DNA from: Boswellia sacra
Taxonomy: Eukaryota > Streptophyta > Magnoliopsida > Sapindales > Burseraceae
Direction: 5' to 3'
Length of the DNA stretch: 64,000 bases
NCBI GenBank assembly: GCA_013180625.2
Contig: SNVD02013908.1
Coordinates: 682,001-746,000 of the forward strand
Each line of letters begins with the position of its first letter. Position 1 is the first letter of the stretch. Below are positions 38,626 to 52,384 of this stretch, piece by piece. Made by a program: the position numbers and the translations under genes. The notes under the pieces were generated by a model that was not told where the DNA came from, did no database searches, and saw only the letters and a program-made list of their open reading frames with translations.

Positions 38626-40461
38626 TCAATACCGAGTGTTATCAAACACCCAAGGTTCATGCAAGAAAAGCTCCCTGCCATTCATTTGCACTGTTCCTGA
38701 AGCTATACCCTCTGCACGTTTCCTAGCTGCCTCAGCTTTCCTAGCTGATGTATCAGCATCCTATAAAAAGATAACATATATCATTTAGTTCATGCAAACA
38801 AAGTAAACAATTAAAAATGCATGACCTACAATCAGGAAGCACAAAAAGAGATATGAGACCTCAACTCTGGACTTGCTCATAACCAGATGACAGAAAAGGT
38901 TACCCCATTTCTTAAAGTTGCTCGATTTTACAATGACCTAAAACATTCAAGCTAACATTTGAATCTTCACTAAAAATTTCCTCTCTAATAAGGTTCCAAG
39001 TCTGTGCTACTAGAATCAGTTTAAATACAGTTGTAAGATGGTATGCCTCATGATAGATGCATAGGGATAACTACCAGGTTGTGGCTGCACAAGATTTATG
39101 AATATAATTCAATTTGTTATCTTCCTTTGCCATTCACAATTACTTGGGTTATTGTTGGTTATTGGTAATGAGAAAAGGACTATGCTATACTGTTTATAGA
39201 TTCTACAAAAGGTTGCAACCTTAAAAAGGCCACCCTTTTCAAACAACTAAAAACCACCCAGTTCGCAAAACATGTTACCTAAAAGACGGTCAACATAAGT
39301 CCAGCAGAAGACTTAATAAAGAAAAGATGCCTCAAATTCTGAGATAAGATTTGCTTTATGTACCACATATGGCATTAAGTGGACCTCTTACCACCCATAT
39401 CCTTCCCAAACCATTCAATATTTTTTTTTTCTTTTTTAACAAAACCTTAGCTAATAAGCTTCACATGCAGATTGTTCAGAAGTCAACCATGATAGAAAAG
39501 CTGGAACATAACTGTAGGGTTCTAAATAAATCATTGGCCTTAAGCACTTGAACTGAACGACAGCCCTGATAAGCTTATGAAACACATTTTCAATGCCGAA
39601 AGTGACATGCCTATATCTTGCATAGTAAAATGCTAGTGGGTTGATTTGGGGCTACAACCATAATCTCAAAGCCTGAGTTTGTGTATGAAGAGAAACCTTT
39701 GAAGTCTTTCTAGATGTAATTTTGTCTATCAGAAACTGTTAAATGGAAGATATACATAATGGAATTTTAACAACACCGCATATGACATACAAATTTACCT
39801 CTTCTTAATACAGAAAAGACCATTGTAACAGGACTAAACAAGTAAACCTGAATTCACCCAGTTTCAAAGAGAATAATGCCCATCATTGTATAAATATGTC
39901 AAATGCCACAAAAATCTTCCAATGAACAAAATGAAAGTCTCTATCGCCCTACCCTTCCTAATTTGATAATTTTTTTTTTCTTTCAAATCCTGCATAGCAA
40001 AGTTATCCATAGCCAGAAATTTTAACTCGCTACTCCATCAAGCAGTGTACAAAATTCATGCTCTAAACTCCATCTAAGCTAATAAATTCTCCTCTTATGC
40101 TGAAACCAAGAAGACAGCTATAAATTCACATAAAGACCCAGCTTTTTTTTCTCAAAAATTCAGTTTTTGCTTTTCTCCAACATTATTCAATTACCTGATG
40201 CATAAACTAATTACAAGAAACTATTATCTGATTTAAATAATCTAGGTAATTTTTAATTTACATGGTTTCAGAGTATCAAAAGAAAAAATTAATTATTTTC
40301 TTAAATTTAAATTATTTTAACGAAACGAATAATAATAATAATAATAATAAAAGAGAAACCTTCTGGCGTTTCCAGGAGAGAAACTGAGCCTGCGTGATGG
40401 GATTGGGGTTGGATCGTGGTATTTGCCTTTGTTGCTTTTCTTGCTCGTCTTCTGCCCCCAT
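38626..40461 (-). CDS. Small DFRP-like protein (ZC3H15/Tma46 C-terminal block only)
   Basis: Two exons on the minus strand, 40461-40360 and 38760-38626, give 78 residues and are separated by a 1.6-kb intron with an (AAT)n run just inside its donor. The sequence PITQAQFLSWKRQK, a charged helix ARKAEAARKRAEG, and VQMNGRELFLHEPWVFDN match in order the C-terminal segment of ZC3H15/Lerepo4/Tma46, where LxxFLAWKK, a charged helix and SGREVFEF are followed by an acidic tail. Those proteins stabilise DRG GTPases on ribosomes through this region. The zinc fingers of the full-length family are absent. A role as a DRG partner is inference. In Arabidopsis I recall a small gene annotated from this family between AGL104 and SULTR1;3. 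Confidence 0.8.
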
Positions 40462-41261
40462 GATCGTCTTTCGTATTTTCTTTTCCTTCAAAAAGGTTTC
40501 GCAGGCAGGCAAGGTTGCAGCTTTGTCTGTTGGCTTGCGTTCTGATCGGGAATGGTCAGTTGTATTATACGACGGCGTCTTGGCTGAAACGACAGAGGGT
40601 TTATTTTGACAACTCGACGTAGTAACTTTTGTTAGTTTTTACGGTGGGCCTGGCCAGGTGCCGCTACGCTAATTGAAATCAAGTTTTACCCTTTTCATAT
40701 TATATTTATTTAACTTAATAGAAATTAACAAATTCCATTACTGTTTAGATTTTTAGAAAGTTTAGTATTTTCTTTGGTTATTTAGCTAAGTCCAACTTTA
40801 CAGACAAAAATATCTTTTTAGATGAGATTGAATGTACTTAAGTATACTTTTAACTGGTCGACCAACTCTAATAAATGTTGTACTTGTCAATTTATGAGGA
40901 GTGAGTCATCCTTTAACTCGTATAGAATTTGGCTACTAAATTGTTTGATTAAATTAATAGAATCATATGTGGTACTTAAAATATAAATGATGTATAGATG
41001 TCATATAAAATGTTGTATCACTTGAAATAAAAACTTTCAAAAATTACTCAAGATGTATAGTATTATTCCTATAAATCGGATATTTACTCGGGCATAAATA
41101 CAATAGTATACACCATCATCATCTCCTCATATAATCGCATATGATAAAACTTGAACTGTTAATATTGTATCACAGGGTCACAAGTTTTGATGGAATTGTA
41201 GAAAACTCACAAAATCACATATAAAAAACATGCATAAACTTTGATGGTTATCCAAAACCCC

Positions 41262-44200
41262 TTAACAATTGGTTAGAGGAGCAATTTTAGATCCACGGCA
41301 TGCATCTACAGCCTCACCAACAGTGAGGAAAATACACCCTTTTCCAATTCTGTCAACAAGTTTGGCTAGCTTCAGCTTGTGAATTACTTGCCACCTCGGA
41401 CTAGCCACTGTTAGCTGCAAACACAAGCAAATATAATTTTTTACAACTTGGGAAGTACTGAATTAAAGACTCACAAATTTCGGGGCCTCACTTCTATGCC
41501 ACTTGAGGACATTTTCTTGTGCAGTTCCTCTAGTGCAAGAATTCCTGAAGTGTCAATATTCATAACATCTGTAATAGCAGAAATCCAAGTGATTGGTCAG
41601 TCAGTAAAATCATTGACATCAGGATCTAAGATAGCAAGGTGGGTTTATGATCTAAAATAGTCGAACTTACTAGACATGTCAAGGATTACTGCTTGGATAG
41701 GTCTCTTTGTGGATTCTTGTAATTCATCTTCTTCTTGTGTAACCCACCTAGTTATCCTAAAACAAATGGCATTTACGGGTTAATTGTTGAGATCAGGATT
41801 GTAATTTGAAGCTGTTATTTTTTCTGTCTGTCATGTTATGCACATAAATGCTTCAAGTCAATTACCTTTCTCTTATGAAGGTGGCATTAGCAAAGCAAAG
41901 TAAGGCAGAGTTGATGCGGATTGTCAATATGCCTCGAGTTTCAATGGCCATGGGAAATTGACTGATGTCGCAGAAGGTATCAGTTCTTGGAAGTCTCCCC
42001 ATTTGTTGGATGCTAGGTCTGATTGAATTTAACAGTATCTTTGCAAATGAGATGGTTACCTGCAATTTGTCAGGATTAATAGAAAATCCAGTTTATGTTT
42101 TAACTAGCTTAAGTTCTTGCAAAGTTGAGGCACATGAATACTAATTAGCCACTAGCACCAAATCTAGACGTTCAATCATTCATACAAGAGTGTTTCATAT
42201 AAAATTACAATCAAAATGATTGATTCTGTCTTCTATTTTCTTATTGTGGTTAAACTTTGACTTGCGTCAATCCTAGATTCGACATCTATAACCTTACCTA
42301 TGAAGTATGGCAGCAACTAGCGGGTAGAAGACAGGAGAACAAGGGTCACCTAAAGGGTTGACTCCTAAAAAGGCACCTCCTATCTTGTCAAGGATGGAAC
42401 CACTCATTTATGAGATGGTACCCACAAGTCACGAGAGGCTGTTCAAGTTCTTTGGATTGAACCTTGATTATCTGAATATCACCTAAAAATTTGCAAACAC
42501 ATACCACTTGCCTTTTTTTTTTTTTGTAATTGTCTGACTGGTGCAAGCTCGTTTCTGATCAGCTAAAAGTTGCTCTTTTAACAAGTAATTGTTGCTAAAG
42601 CTGCCATTTACAATGCTAAATGAATTACCATAGAGTGAAATGAAATACTATGTAAGGAATCAAATCATTACCGCAACTAGAAGACCAATCTCCACTGATG
42701 CAAACAATACACCCAGAAAGGCACCAAGGCAAGCAAGGAAGTCTAGTTTGTCAATCTTATATATATGGTAAGCTTCATGTAGATCAATTAGGCCGGGAAG
42801 AGCTGACAGAATGATTGAAGCGAGGATGGCAATTGGAGTGTAGTACAAGAGCTTAGTAAACAATATGAGTGACAACAGCACGGTGATGGCCATCACTATA
42901 TTTGATACTACTGTTTGACATCCCGCACTGAAATTTACGGCCGTTCGTGAGAATGAGCCTGCAGAATATGCCAGGTGATTAAAATCGAAATTTGACCTGA
43001 AGTATTTTGCAATTTTTTTTTATTTTTTTATTTTTTCATATGTCACGAGTGGTAAAGACTGAAAAAGCTCAAGTGAACAAAGAGCTCACCAGTTGCCACA
43101 TAACAAGAAGTTAAAGATCCTGCAAGGTTCATAAAGCCCATAGCTACCATTTCCTTGTTCCCATCAAGGTGATAACCTTTTATGGAAGCAAAAGACCGGC
43201 CAACAGCGATGGCTTCCTGGAATTAATATTTTAAGTACCATTAAGGAAACCGTATATTGAAGTAGAAATATTGAAAAATGTCTACGAATAATAAAAACTC
43301 ACAGTGAGAGCAATAAGAGCAGAAATTAATCCCATTTTTGCTGCTTGTCCAAGATGAGGTCCATGGAGCTGTAGTTGATGGGCTGAACTTGGATTAAGGC
43401 CCCCTTTGATGTGTTTTACTATCTTAACTCCATGCTTATCAGCTCTTGTTATACACACTATAAAAGTGGATAATACAACTGCTAGAAGAGGGGCAATAGC
43501 TGGAAACCAGAAGAACTTTTTATTTCTTCTGCCCTGAAAATAATACAGGTTTGACAAGATTTGAATAGACGATTATTCAACTTAAGGAAATGAAAAAGGA
43601 AAGAATTTAATCACTTACAATAAACCTCGCAATTAGGAGGAAGATAAGGAATGAACAACCAAGCACGAAATTCAGAGGATACCACTGCCATAAAGCACAG
43701 GGTAGAGACAGGATTGTCAAGTTGTAGTCAACAATTGCATTTAAAAAAAGCTAAAATCCATCCCTCATTGAGTGGGCAAGCCAACCATTTTCATATAAAA
43801 ATCAGCTGGAGAAAACACAGAAAAGAAAAGGTCTCGATCGAATAAATGAATATTATTCTTGATCATTGGATTTGGATGCGTCTCCAGAGATATATTTTTA
43901 ATTGTTTTAAAATTATTATTATATGCAACTTAAAAGGAAAGCAAGCCAAACTTTTTCTACAGTTAAGAGCTTGCTGCAGAGGAGAACTTACTGAATCTGA
44001 ATGGTGAAGTGATGAAAAAACAGACTCCAATACAGAGACCACGTCAGTTTTGGTGGTGAAGTGACTGATGCCAAGCAAACACTTCAATTGCTGAAGCCCA
44101 ATTACAATGGCTGCACCAGCCATGAATCCAACAATGGCAGCATGTGATAGAAAATCTACCAGAAATCCCAGCCTGCAGCATTTATCAGTAATTTTTTCAT

Positions 44201-45265
44201 TTTCTAGTACCAGGAGGGAAAAGCAGCAATTTATCGATCATAGAAGAAATTTTATTCCAAAGAGTTCACCTACCTAAACAACCCAAACACAGACTGGACG
44301 ATTCCTGCGAAGAAGGTGACGGTGAAAACAAGCTTCCTGTACGCAATGGGGTCAGCTACAGGATCTATTACTTTCTGAACCATGGAGGATAAGAGCATTG
44401 AAACCACAGCTACTGGTCCAATCGCTATCTCTCTCGAACTCCCCATTAAAGCATAAATCAGCGGAGGGACAACACTTGTGTCTAAAGCCAAAACAAACCA
44501 AAGCAAAGGAGGGACATAATTCACATTATTTATTATACACAAAGAAATCTATACATCCTTGAATGAGCTACTTACATAGACCATACTGAGGATCCAGCTT
44601 TGCTAAATTAGCATATCCAATACTCTGGCAAAGTTTTTGAAACATGCATGTGAGACAGATTATAGACTGTCATTGCCATAATCACTTATGCTCAAAGAAT
44701 TGAGCAGAAAGGTATAAAAAAATGACTCTAACCTGAGGAATGCTCAGGCTAGCAAGGGTCAGGCCAGCCATCAAATCATTTTTAAACTTTGAGGCGCTGT
44801 AAGTTCTTCCCCATTTAAGAATTGGAAATAGGCCTTGCAAGACTAAGAAAGCACGCCTAGAACAAGGCTGCTTTGTATTTGATGAAGAAAGCTTGTTTCC
44901 GGGAAAAAATATTTCTCTTATGGAACCTAACAGCTCGTGCCAGAAGCCCGGTGGATCTGGAGAATTCAGCAGCCAATGTTCCCCCTCCGAACAACCGGAA
45001 TTCTCCAAGTCCAGTTGCTGCTGCTGCTCCTCCACACTCAAGGTCTCAGTAGGCAGTGAACCCATGTCAGTTATGTTATTTGAAGTGTTTGGGTGAACCC
45101 CAAGAACTATTATATTTATCTTCAATGTTGGTCAAATTCCTGCCAAAAATTGGATGAAACTAATAAATGATAAACTTTACATTAATGCTAATGTGAGACA
45201 GCCAAAAAATTTACCAGATTCATCGCCTGGTCGATGTCTTGATGCAGACTCCTCTCTTTCTTCAT
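41262..45265 (-). CDS. Group 2 sulfate transporter (SULTR2-type, low-affinity)
   Basis: Thirteen exons on the minus strand give 698 residues: 45265-45215, 45119-44733, 44624-44576, 44481-44274, 44172-43992, 43684-43619, 43533-43303, 43216-43090, 42958-42672, 42059-41866, 41756-41671, 41568-41492 and 41414-41262. The protein has the SLC26/SulP membrane core ([70 protein letters not shown]) and a C-terminal STAS domain ([13 protein letters not shown], about 626-638; [19 protein letters not shown]). The acidic [13 protein letters not shown] lead-in and IGLQQLK match SULTR2, which moves sulfate in vascular tissue. The start at 45265 gives an N terminus resembling SULTR2;1 (KKERSLHQ...HPNTSN). Initiation at 45065 (MGSLPTET) would give 663 residues. 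One usual motif reads FMAGAA instead of FMGGAA. Confidence 0.93.
45080..45100 (-). promoter_or_regulatory. Probable miR395 target site in the SULTR2-type mRNA
   Basis: On the plus strand this stretch carries TGAAGTGTTTGGG then TGAACCC, agreeing with mature miR395 as I remember it at 18 of 21 positions, including an uninterrupted run over positions 2-14 that spans the cleavage site. The transcript of the minus-strand gene therefore carries a near-perfect complement. In Arabidopsis miR395 cleaves SULTR2;1 at the same place, just upstream of the conserved membrane core, under sulfur starvation. The site encodes HPNTSN, equivalent to LPNTSN there. Confidence 0.75.
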
Positions 45266-45440
45266 GTCCAAATCAAGCAACTTGACTTGATTTCTTTACA
45301 GGAAAATGTTAAGAAAAAAGAACTTTTTGGCGGAAAATTTACCAGCACTGTTTACTAATAATAGGACTGAAACTGATCGGCACTTGATGGCTTTTCAAGA
45401 GAGAATTAGCTGAACATAACTGAGAATTAGCAAGGCAGCC

Positions 45441-45449
45441 CATTTATAG
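45441..45449 (-). promoter_or_regulatory. TATA box of the SULTR2-type gene
   Basis: Read on the minus strand this is CTATAAATG, about 180 bp upstream of the ATG at 45265. The spacing fits a short leader and supports that start codon. Confidence 0.5.
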
Positions 45450-48400
45450 CGTTATTCTTCTTAATTATCCACTGATATGAGTATGACATTACTTCAGTCA
45501 TGAAATAAAGTTGGTTTGGTGCTTTCTTAATTACGAATTATTAGGTGGGCTATGTTCTTTTTGTCTACATGCACTTAAGCTGATAATTGACTGTATGGAA
45601 GCTTTCTTTATTAATTGATCATCATGTATATCGGGTTCTGTGATCATTTCAATATTCATAATTATCATATTCCTAGTGACAGCATTAATGCCACTTCTCA
45701 CAGGATTTAAATGAGAGCCATATAAGTTTATAAGTCTGTATAAGATTATGTGATCGACAGATAGCTAGCCAGGATTCACACTTGCTTGATTTATCCTGGA
45801 AAAAAATCTGTTGAACTCAGTGGTGCAAGAATTTACATCCACTCAAATCATGTACAATCTAACAACCCTCTGTACCTCCACATGAATGACTTAATACGTA
45901 TTTTGCACATCAACGAAGTCACAAATTATATGAACCCTAAAAGCAAAACATATTGTAACCTTTTATAGGAGATTAGATGCAAAGAGAATTTTTTGCAATT
46001 TGTTTCCAACAGGTATGGGTTCATTGTGATAATTTTTTTTTTTTGTTTTTAGTTTTTTATTATTTTTTCTTTTGAGTCTTTTCTGGAACGGTGGAGACCT
46101 CTAACATAATGTTTTAGATAAAAGAAAATTGTAGTCAAAATCTTGCTAAGAGATATTTCTCACCTGGAATGATTCATGACCTTGCTTTCAAAGAGGATTG
46201 TCCTATCGTGGTTTATCTACAAAAAATTTTTCTCACTCACGTATTCGTTATAAATTATATCTATCTTAAATGTTTCCCCTATTGTTAATAGTATGGAACA
46301 AGAAGAGTATATGATATGATATTATTGCAATTTAAAAAAAAAAAATAGAAAGCTTAAAATTTTCTTGATGAAATAAAAGCAAGTTCCTTCTGTTTTGGCT
46401 GAATCAAACCTTTTGCACCATGAGAAATGCTACACTCAATAAAAATGATTTGATTGTATTGGTATCGATCTTTTGCAAAGTGGAAAAAGATCTTCCATGA
46501 TTTATTTTGGGCTAGATAAATCAAACCTATGCTTTCACCAGAAGTGCATTAAAAGATAGACTGAATTAATACCGAACGCACATTTTAATAGTTTGAACTT
46601 TGAAGAAAGATTGAATTTATACCTAACTCGCTTTCTAATAGTCAGAATATTCGAAGTGACACCGACTGAACTAGGTAGCATTGATTATAGTCTCTGTATT
46701 TGCTTTCCAGGATATCTACCACTCATATATGATTTACGTAGGCAGAAGGAAGCGGAAGGTGGTTTTTGGGCCATTGTCTTCAATCACCGCGCCTGCAGTA
46801 CTGAAAGCTAAATGGGGCCATATACATGTTTTTTGCCCATCAAGCACAACTGCTAGGAAGAAGCTGGAATTACTGAAACTTTTACCCATTGCTAGCAACT
46901 GTTGCCTTCATAAGTATTCTCATCAGTTACTTTTCTTTATTTTAATTTTGCTCCTAGACTTTCCTGGAAGTTCTTCTGGCTGCAATTTGTTTGCAACCAC
47001 CAAAATATCAGTGCCACAGAGCACACAATCATGCATGATCCTTATCACAATGCCTTGCCAGGATGCAATTTCTAGTGAGACACTTTTGAATTTGTTATGA
47101 ATAAAAGCAAACGCCAGCCATACATCATACGATTCTCCTCACATACAGAAAAGTTTAGACCCTGTCCAATCCAACTTTGGTAAAAGTCGATGAAATAGTC
47201 TTACATGAAATAAAGCAGAACCATCATTGTCTGGATATAGAATTTGCAGGCCTATAGCTGCCCACTAATATGTGACAGAATATATATGTATGGAGGAGGT
47301 TGGCCTGGATGGCTTTGTGCCATGGTCCCCTTTTGTTTCATTCAAAAACAAAGGACCATACATATGTTTGGTTCTCCAATATTTATCATTGAAGTGCTTG
47401 GTGCTTGATCCTCCAATCTAATTAATAAGTCACCGACCCACTTGATTTTATTCCAAATTCTTCCAGCTCGTTGACCAGGACCTGATCGCCACATTTCTTT
47501 GTAGCATAAGTCCTCTCTAAGTTTGAAGCTGCAGCATATGTATCTCTTTTGGTTCACAGCAGAAGTGCACTGCAACTAGTGCAGAATATACTAATTATTC
47601 TAAAGCCACTATACATGGATCGACTGTAGGGAACTACTCTAAGTGAAGCAAGACCTGCCATGTGTTACTTTTTATCTTGGTCAGAAAGTGGCAAAATCTT
47701 TATCATCCAGTTCTTTCAGACTTTTTGTGGCGTTTATACATAGGATGATCGTGCACGTTACCCTCATTATGCTTGCCCATCTATAAAGTGTCTTCGATCA
47801 TGTGCATAAATTACCAGATTCTATATATGAAAGTGTTATATTTTTTTCACATTCAGTGCAAGTGAACTGACATAATCACTCTATGATTTTAAGATGAAGC
47901 TTATATCAAATATGATACAGTATTTATATCGATTTTATTAGTTTGGGATCACCATTTAGTAATGAGTCACTTTGAATGTATCCAAATCGAATAGTATAAT
48001 CAGGATCAATAGTAATCAAATGTAGTATATGTTATAAACCCAAGATAGGAGAGGATCGTTTTGGTACCTACATTAAATAAAAAGTCTCTACCTTCATTCA
48101 AACATATATTCAGACATAAAACCTCCTATTCAACTCCAAGTAGAAGTTGAAAGTTTAATTTCATATACATGTAATCATGATTATATCTATGCTAGATCTG
48201 TAAGATCAAGGCTTGATAATTTTGTAACAGATATTACTTATTTGATAATTTGATTGTAAATTTTGGTCTTTTTGGGCAATTATATTGGATAAATATGATT
48301 TAGCTGGTTAGACGAAGCTCTATATTCAGAAAAATAAATAAATAAATAGGTTTAACTTATTCTCAAGTAAAGATCATGTACAATATTTTCCTATGAACTT

Positions 48401-51400
48401 CGTTATGATAAGTAAACTTTCAAGCACTTAATTTGGTTATAACTAGGAAAAAAATTAAACAAAGTTTAATATGGAAGATATGATATAAGCTGTGCAATGC
48501 AAAGATGTGCTAGTCTATGGCATTCTTAATCACTCAAAACCAGCATGGTTAGACACTTGCTAGCAACCAATTTTCTATCAATCATGATTTCTTTTTTGAC
48601 AATGTGTGGTAACAGAGAAATTATCCAAGATATTTCATTTGTGTGTGTGTCCGAAAGAAAATAAAAAATATATATTTTTATAAGAAAATTGTCTGCTGCT
48701 TTTTACCTAACCTGAAGAAACGCTGATACAAGAGACAGTAGCCAGCATGCTGCGATGCTTAGTATCAAAGCTTGAACTTGTCTTTTACTTCTCATTTATC
48801 AGTCATTGCTACCTGCTGCATGCTATGAGAAGACAGATTTTCACTGTGCAACATACCTCTACAATCTACATTGTGAAGTCCTTAACTAGTGATCTAGCGT
48901 AATAGTATCAATCTATATACGTCACACATTCTAGAAGTTGTCAAATATAATACTTAGATCATGTGAACTTCATCAACAAATTACTGATCAAAATAAAGCT
49001 AAACTAGGTTAGAGTCTTCATTGTGCTTTTAATTAGCTTTACTAATTTTCTTTAGAACTTCGTCAATATCATTGAATTTGAATCTAAAAGTTTGCAACAT
49101 ACTCTACAAACTAATTTAAGAAAGAGTTGGAATCAACAAAGAGATATGTTCAGTATAATTAAAAGTCCATTATTGAATTCATCAACTCACCTAATCAAGA
49201 TATCATCAAGTCAGTACAGGATCTTAGCGGTTGACAATTACTTGCCTCAGGTTTTGGTAGAAATATTAATTAATAAATTATTGGGTGGCTCAGCTTGTAG
49301 CTTGGGTACTACATCAACAATATTTTTTTGTTAAAAGACAAAACATACAAACAACGATAATAGACTCCAAATTTTTCTTCTTAAGTTCTTAAACCTTTTC
49401 TTTTCCTTTATTAGGGTTAGAGACAAAGACGAGAGGCTTACACTTTAGCATTGGAAAATCTACAACATTGAGACGCCCATCAACCCGTTTGCTGCTTAAT
49501 TTCATTTATTTGTTTTGTTTAATTTATTAGCTAGTCGGCAGAAGAATAATAAATTAAATGAATTAAATAGTGTTTCTTGTTTTTATATATACGTCCCAAA
49601 TAGCTACTACGTACCGTCAGTGGCTTCTAGGGTCGCTTGGATTAAATATTTCTCAATCAAGGCAGCATTCACGACAAACAGTTTAATTATATTTCTTTCT
49701 CCCCAGTCATTGAAACATCAATCAAATTAAGGTATTGATTGTTTACAATGAGACAATTTTATGAGTTGTACATTTAGTGAAGTCGGAACATAAACTTTGC
49801 TCAATATCAGGAGTAGATAATATGACATTGACGATGACGTTTATAGACTTCCTCATACGCCATTTATATTCGAATTAAAGGCCTTTTCAACCGACTATTT
49901 GGTTTGTTAATTATCACTAATGAATTATTCTGATAATTATATAATTACTACTTATTTTGTTCACACTTCACATCCAATAATTAGACATTATCTATAGCAT
50001 ACATGATAGAGAAGAGAAAATTAATTAACGAAAAAGACTCCGTTTATCTTATATTACGATTTTCAAAGATGTGATTCTCTTATCGATGAAATTAAAAAAA
50101 TCTGGTTATTTATTTACTTTAACGCGTTTGTAAGGAGGATTTTGGTCCCCAACTTGATAAAGACTAAAATAATTAAATTTGGGATAAATGTACTTATCTG
50201 CGAGTCATGAACTATGTATTTGTTTCCCTTACCCTTTGATCTAGAGTTTGTTCTTCCATGATAGTTTGTGGGCTGCTTGATTCTTGATTAGACTCTTAAG
50301 TTTCATTGATTTCTCTTTAAATCATAGACAAGTTAACCCTAGTTACTTCTTAAGTTGACAAATTGATTGAACTCACATTGGAAGGTGATGAGCCCCACGT
50401 ATCCTGATAAAGATCGTCAATTCTTCGGCTTTTATTTGTTTTTTTTTTTTTTTTTGTATTATTGAAACATTTCAAGTGCAAGTGATGGGTTTTTATTGAC
50501 AATAATGTTGTCCCTCTTGGTCAATCAGTATACAGTTAAATAATGAGCTATGTTCCAATGGAAATTTGGTTTTTATTTAATATATATTAATAAGCGGAAG
50601 TTGATAAGATATATACTTAGCTGGCCAATCAATAATGGAGCTTATGATCATCTTGAAACTGTTAATTTCATATCCATTTTTTTAAGAGTCTGATTATCCG
50701 AAGTCAACTACTTTCTAAAAAATTTATTAGCTTATCTAATGGATAAGATTTCACAAGTTCTTACTCTTCTTCAATTATACAGTTTTTTTTTAAATAAATT
50801 ATTATTGTCCCATTTATATTATAAACTGAATGGACCCTCCATTGCTGCAAGTTACCTACATGCAACGGAACTGCGTCCGCTCCCTTTACGACTCAACTCC
50901 ATTCTTATAATAATAGGGAAGAAAAACTGGTAATAAATTTCAACTAGAGAATAAAGATAAAGTAGTTTGTTTGACATTATATCACAATGACCAAAAATAG
51001 TTAGAATTTCCTTTTAAAAGGTATGTTGATTGAAATAGACGTTCACATGTATTTTGTTAATATTTAATTGACTATTATAAAATATTTTAATAGATTATTT
51101 AATATTTAATTGTTTGAATTAAAACTTCATTTAATTCAAATAATGTTTTTGAAGGCAACTGCCCAAAACTCAGCACTGCATAAATTTTGGCCAAGTAGTG
51201 TGGTCTTTCCACTCTTAATACGATCCTATACAAGGTACAAGTGATCACAAACACAGTATCATGTATTTATTTCACTCCAATGCAAATGCCAGACCAACGC
51301 CAAACCATATCAAATCTCCCTAAAACTAGTTATAATTTCTTTTAAAAGGAATGTTGATTTTAATTTTGTGTTATGTATTTTTGCAATCCAATATTGTAAT

Positions 51401-52370
51401 GCCAACCCCCTTACCATTCCCCCTAAAAATAGTTAGAATTTTTTTTTTTAAAAAGGAATGTTGATTGAAAAAGACTTTCACACCATTTTTGTCAGTTAGG
51501 TTTTTTCCTCTTTGTATCGGGTTAAAAAGTGAATGATATTGTGCCAGCAATATAATATATCCTTGTCAAAGTTGCAGTTCGACAAACCCTAAAGCGTTGT
51601 TAGTAAACTCATTAAGTTGACTTACTCTTCTTGAACCCTTTCTTTGTATATTTATTTTGAAAATCATCTCTTTCAATTCTACTTTAATTAACTTTATGGT
51701 ATGGAAGCCGTAAAATTGAATTCTCATTCTTTAGGTTCATCAATTCAATCCAAGCAATTATATATGTCAATGTGAGGCTCCCCATTTTTCATCTTCAGAA
51801 AAATATTTAAAACCCAACTACCATTTTTGAAATATATACTACCAAAATAAAGAAAAATAAAACATAATAATTGAATATCATCAATCCATATTACTCGGAA
51901 TCAATTTTTTTTTTTAGATACAAATTAGATAAGTATAAATTCGTTCTCGCTAGATAATTCTTAATTTGGCACTGGTCGAAATCTATAATTCAGAAATTTA
52001 AAACTTTTTAAATAATAAAAGTTTATGTTTATATTAATATTATAATAATGGCAAGTATGATTGATTATGCGTTTTCCACAATCAAACTTTTGACTCTTCA
52101 CTATTAATGAACCTGTTCATGGAAACGTCCACATTCAACATCACATCACTCGACGTAACACTCGGGGGTCCACGTGTAATAAAGTATAGAAGGAAAGTAA
52201 GAGGAATCAGAGCCTAACACTAACAGCGAGAAGTCGTTTCTGCCACTTCGCAGTTTCACATTAACAATCCATCACGTGCAAGCTTTGCCTTAATTATCGT
52301 CTGCACAGACAAGTCCTTCCCGAGCTAATTAACTTACCAATCGCGAATTTTTCTATCTTTGGCTTCGTTT
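45450..52370. other. Long spacer between the divergent sulfate transporter genes
   Basis: Almost 7 kb of AT-rich DNA. A stretch at 46660-47100 stays open on the plus strand for 139 codons and has several short open frames on the minus strand, but nothing matches a family I know. The three spaced repeats near 51 kb are the only clear structure. The spacer should include the SULTR1 promoter at its right end. Confidence 0.4.
50990..51480 (+). repeat. Three dispersed copies of a ~50-bp motif
   Basis: Variants of AAAATAGTTAGAATTTCCTTTTAAAAGG followed by ATGTTGATTGAAA and then GACNTTCACA occur at about 50993, 51320 and 51425. The first and third are the most alike and share the 3' GAC-TTCACA extension. 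The blocks between them differ. Origin unknown. Confidence 0.6.
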
Positions 52371-52376
52371 CCCTCG

Positions 52377-52384
52377 TATAAATA
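52377..52384 (+). promoter_or_regulatory. Likely TATA box of the SULTR1-type gene
   Basis: TATAAATA lies 2.2 kb upstream of the SULTR1 start codon, preceded by a CACGTG-type motif (CCACGTGTAAT, about 52170, and CACGTGCAAG, about 52273). The distance implies one or more introns in the leader, consistent with an acceptor just before the start codon. Confidence 0.4.

Noticed and set aside
45190..45214. GAGAC core of the sulfur-response element (SURE) near the SULTR2 start
   Set aside because: A GAGAC occurs around 45194 but lies in the first intron, and a five-base core is expected by chance, so I do not claim a SURE.
46681..47100. Plus-strand open frame of 139 codons in the SULTR spacer
   Set aside because: The plus frame has no plausible start context, its composition is unlike the real genes here and no domain is visible. 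Short minus-strand frames overlap it but end at stops without matching splice sites.
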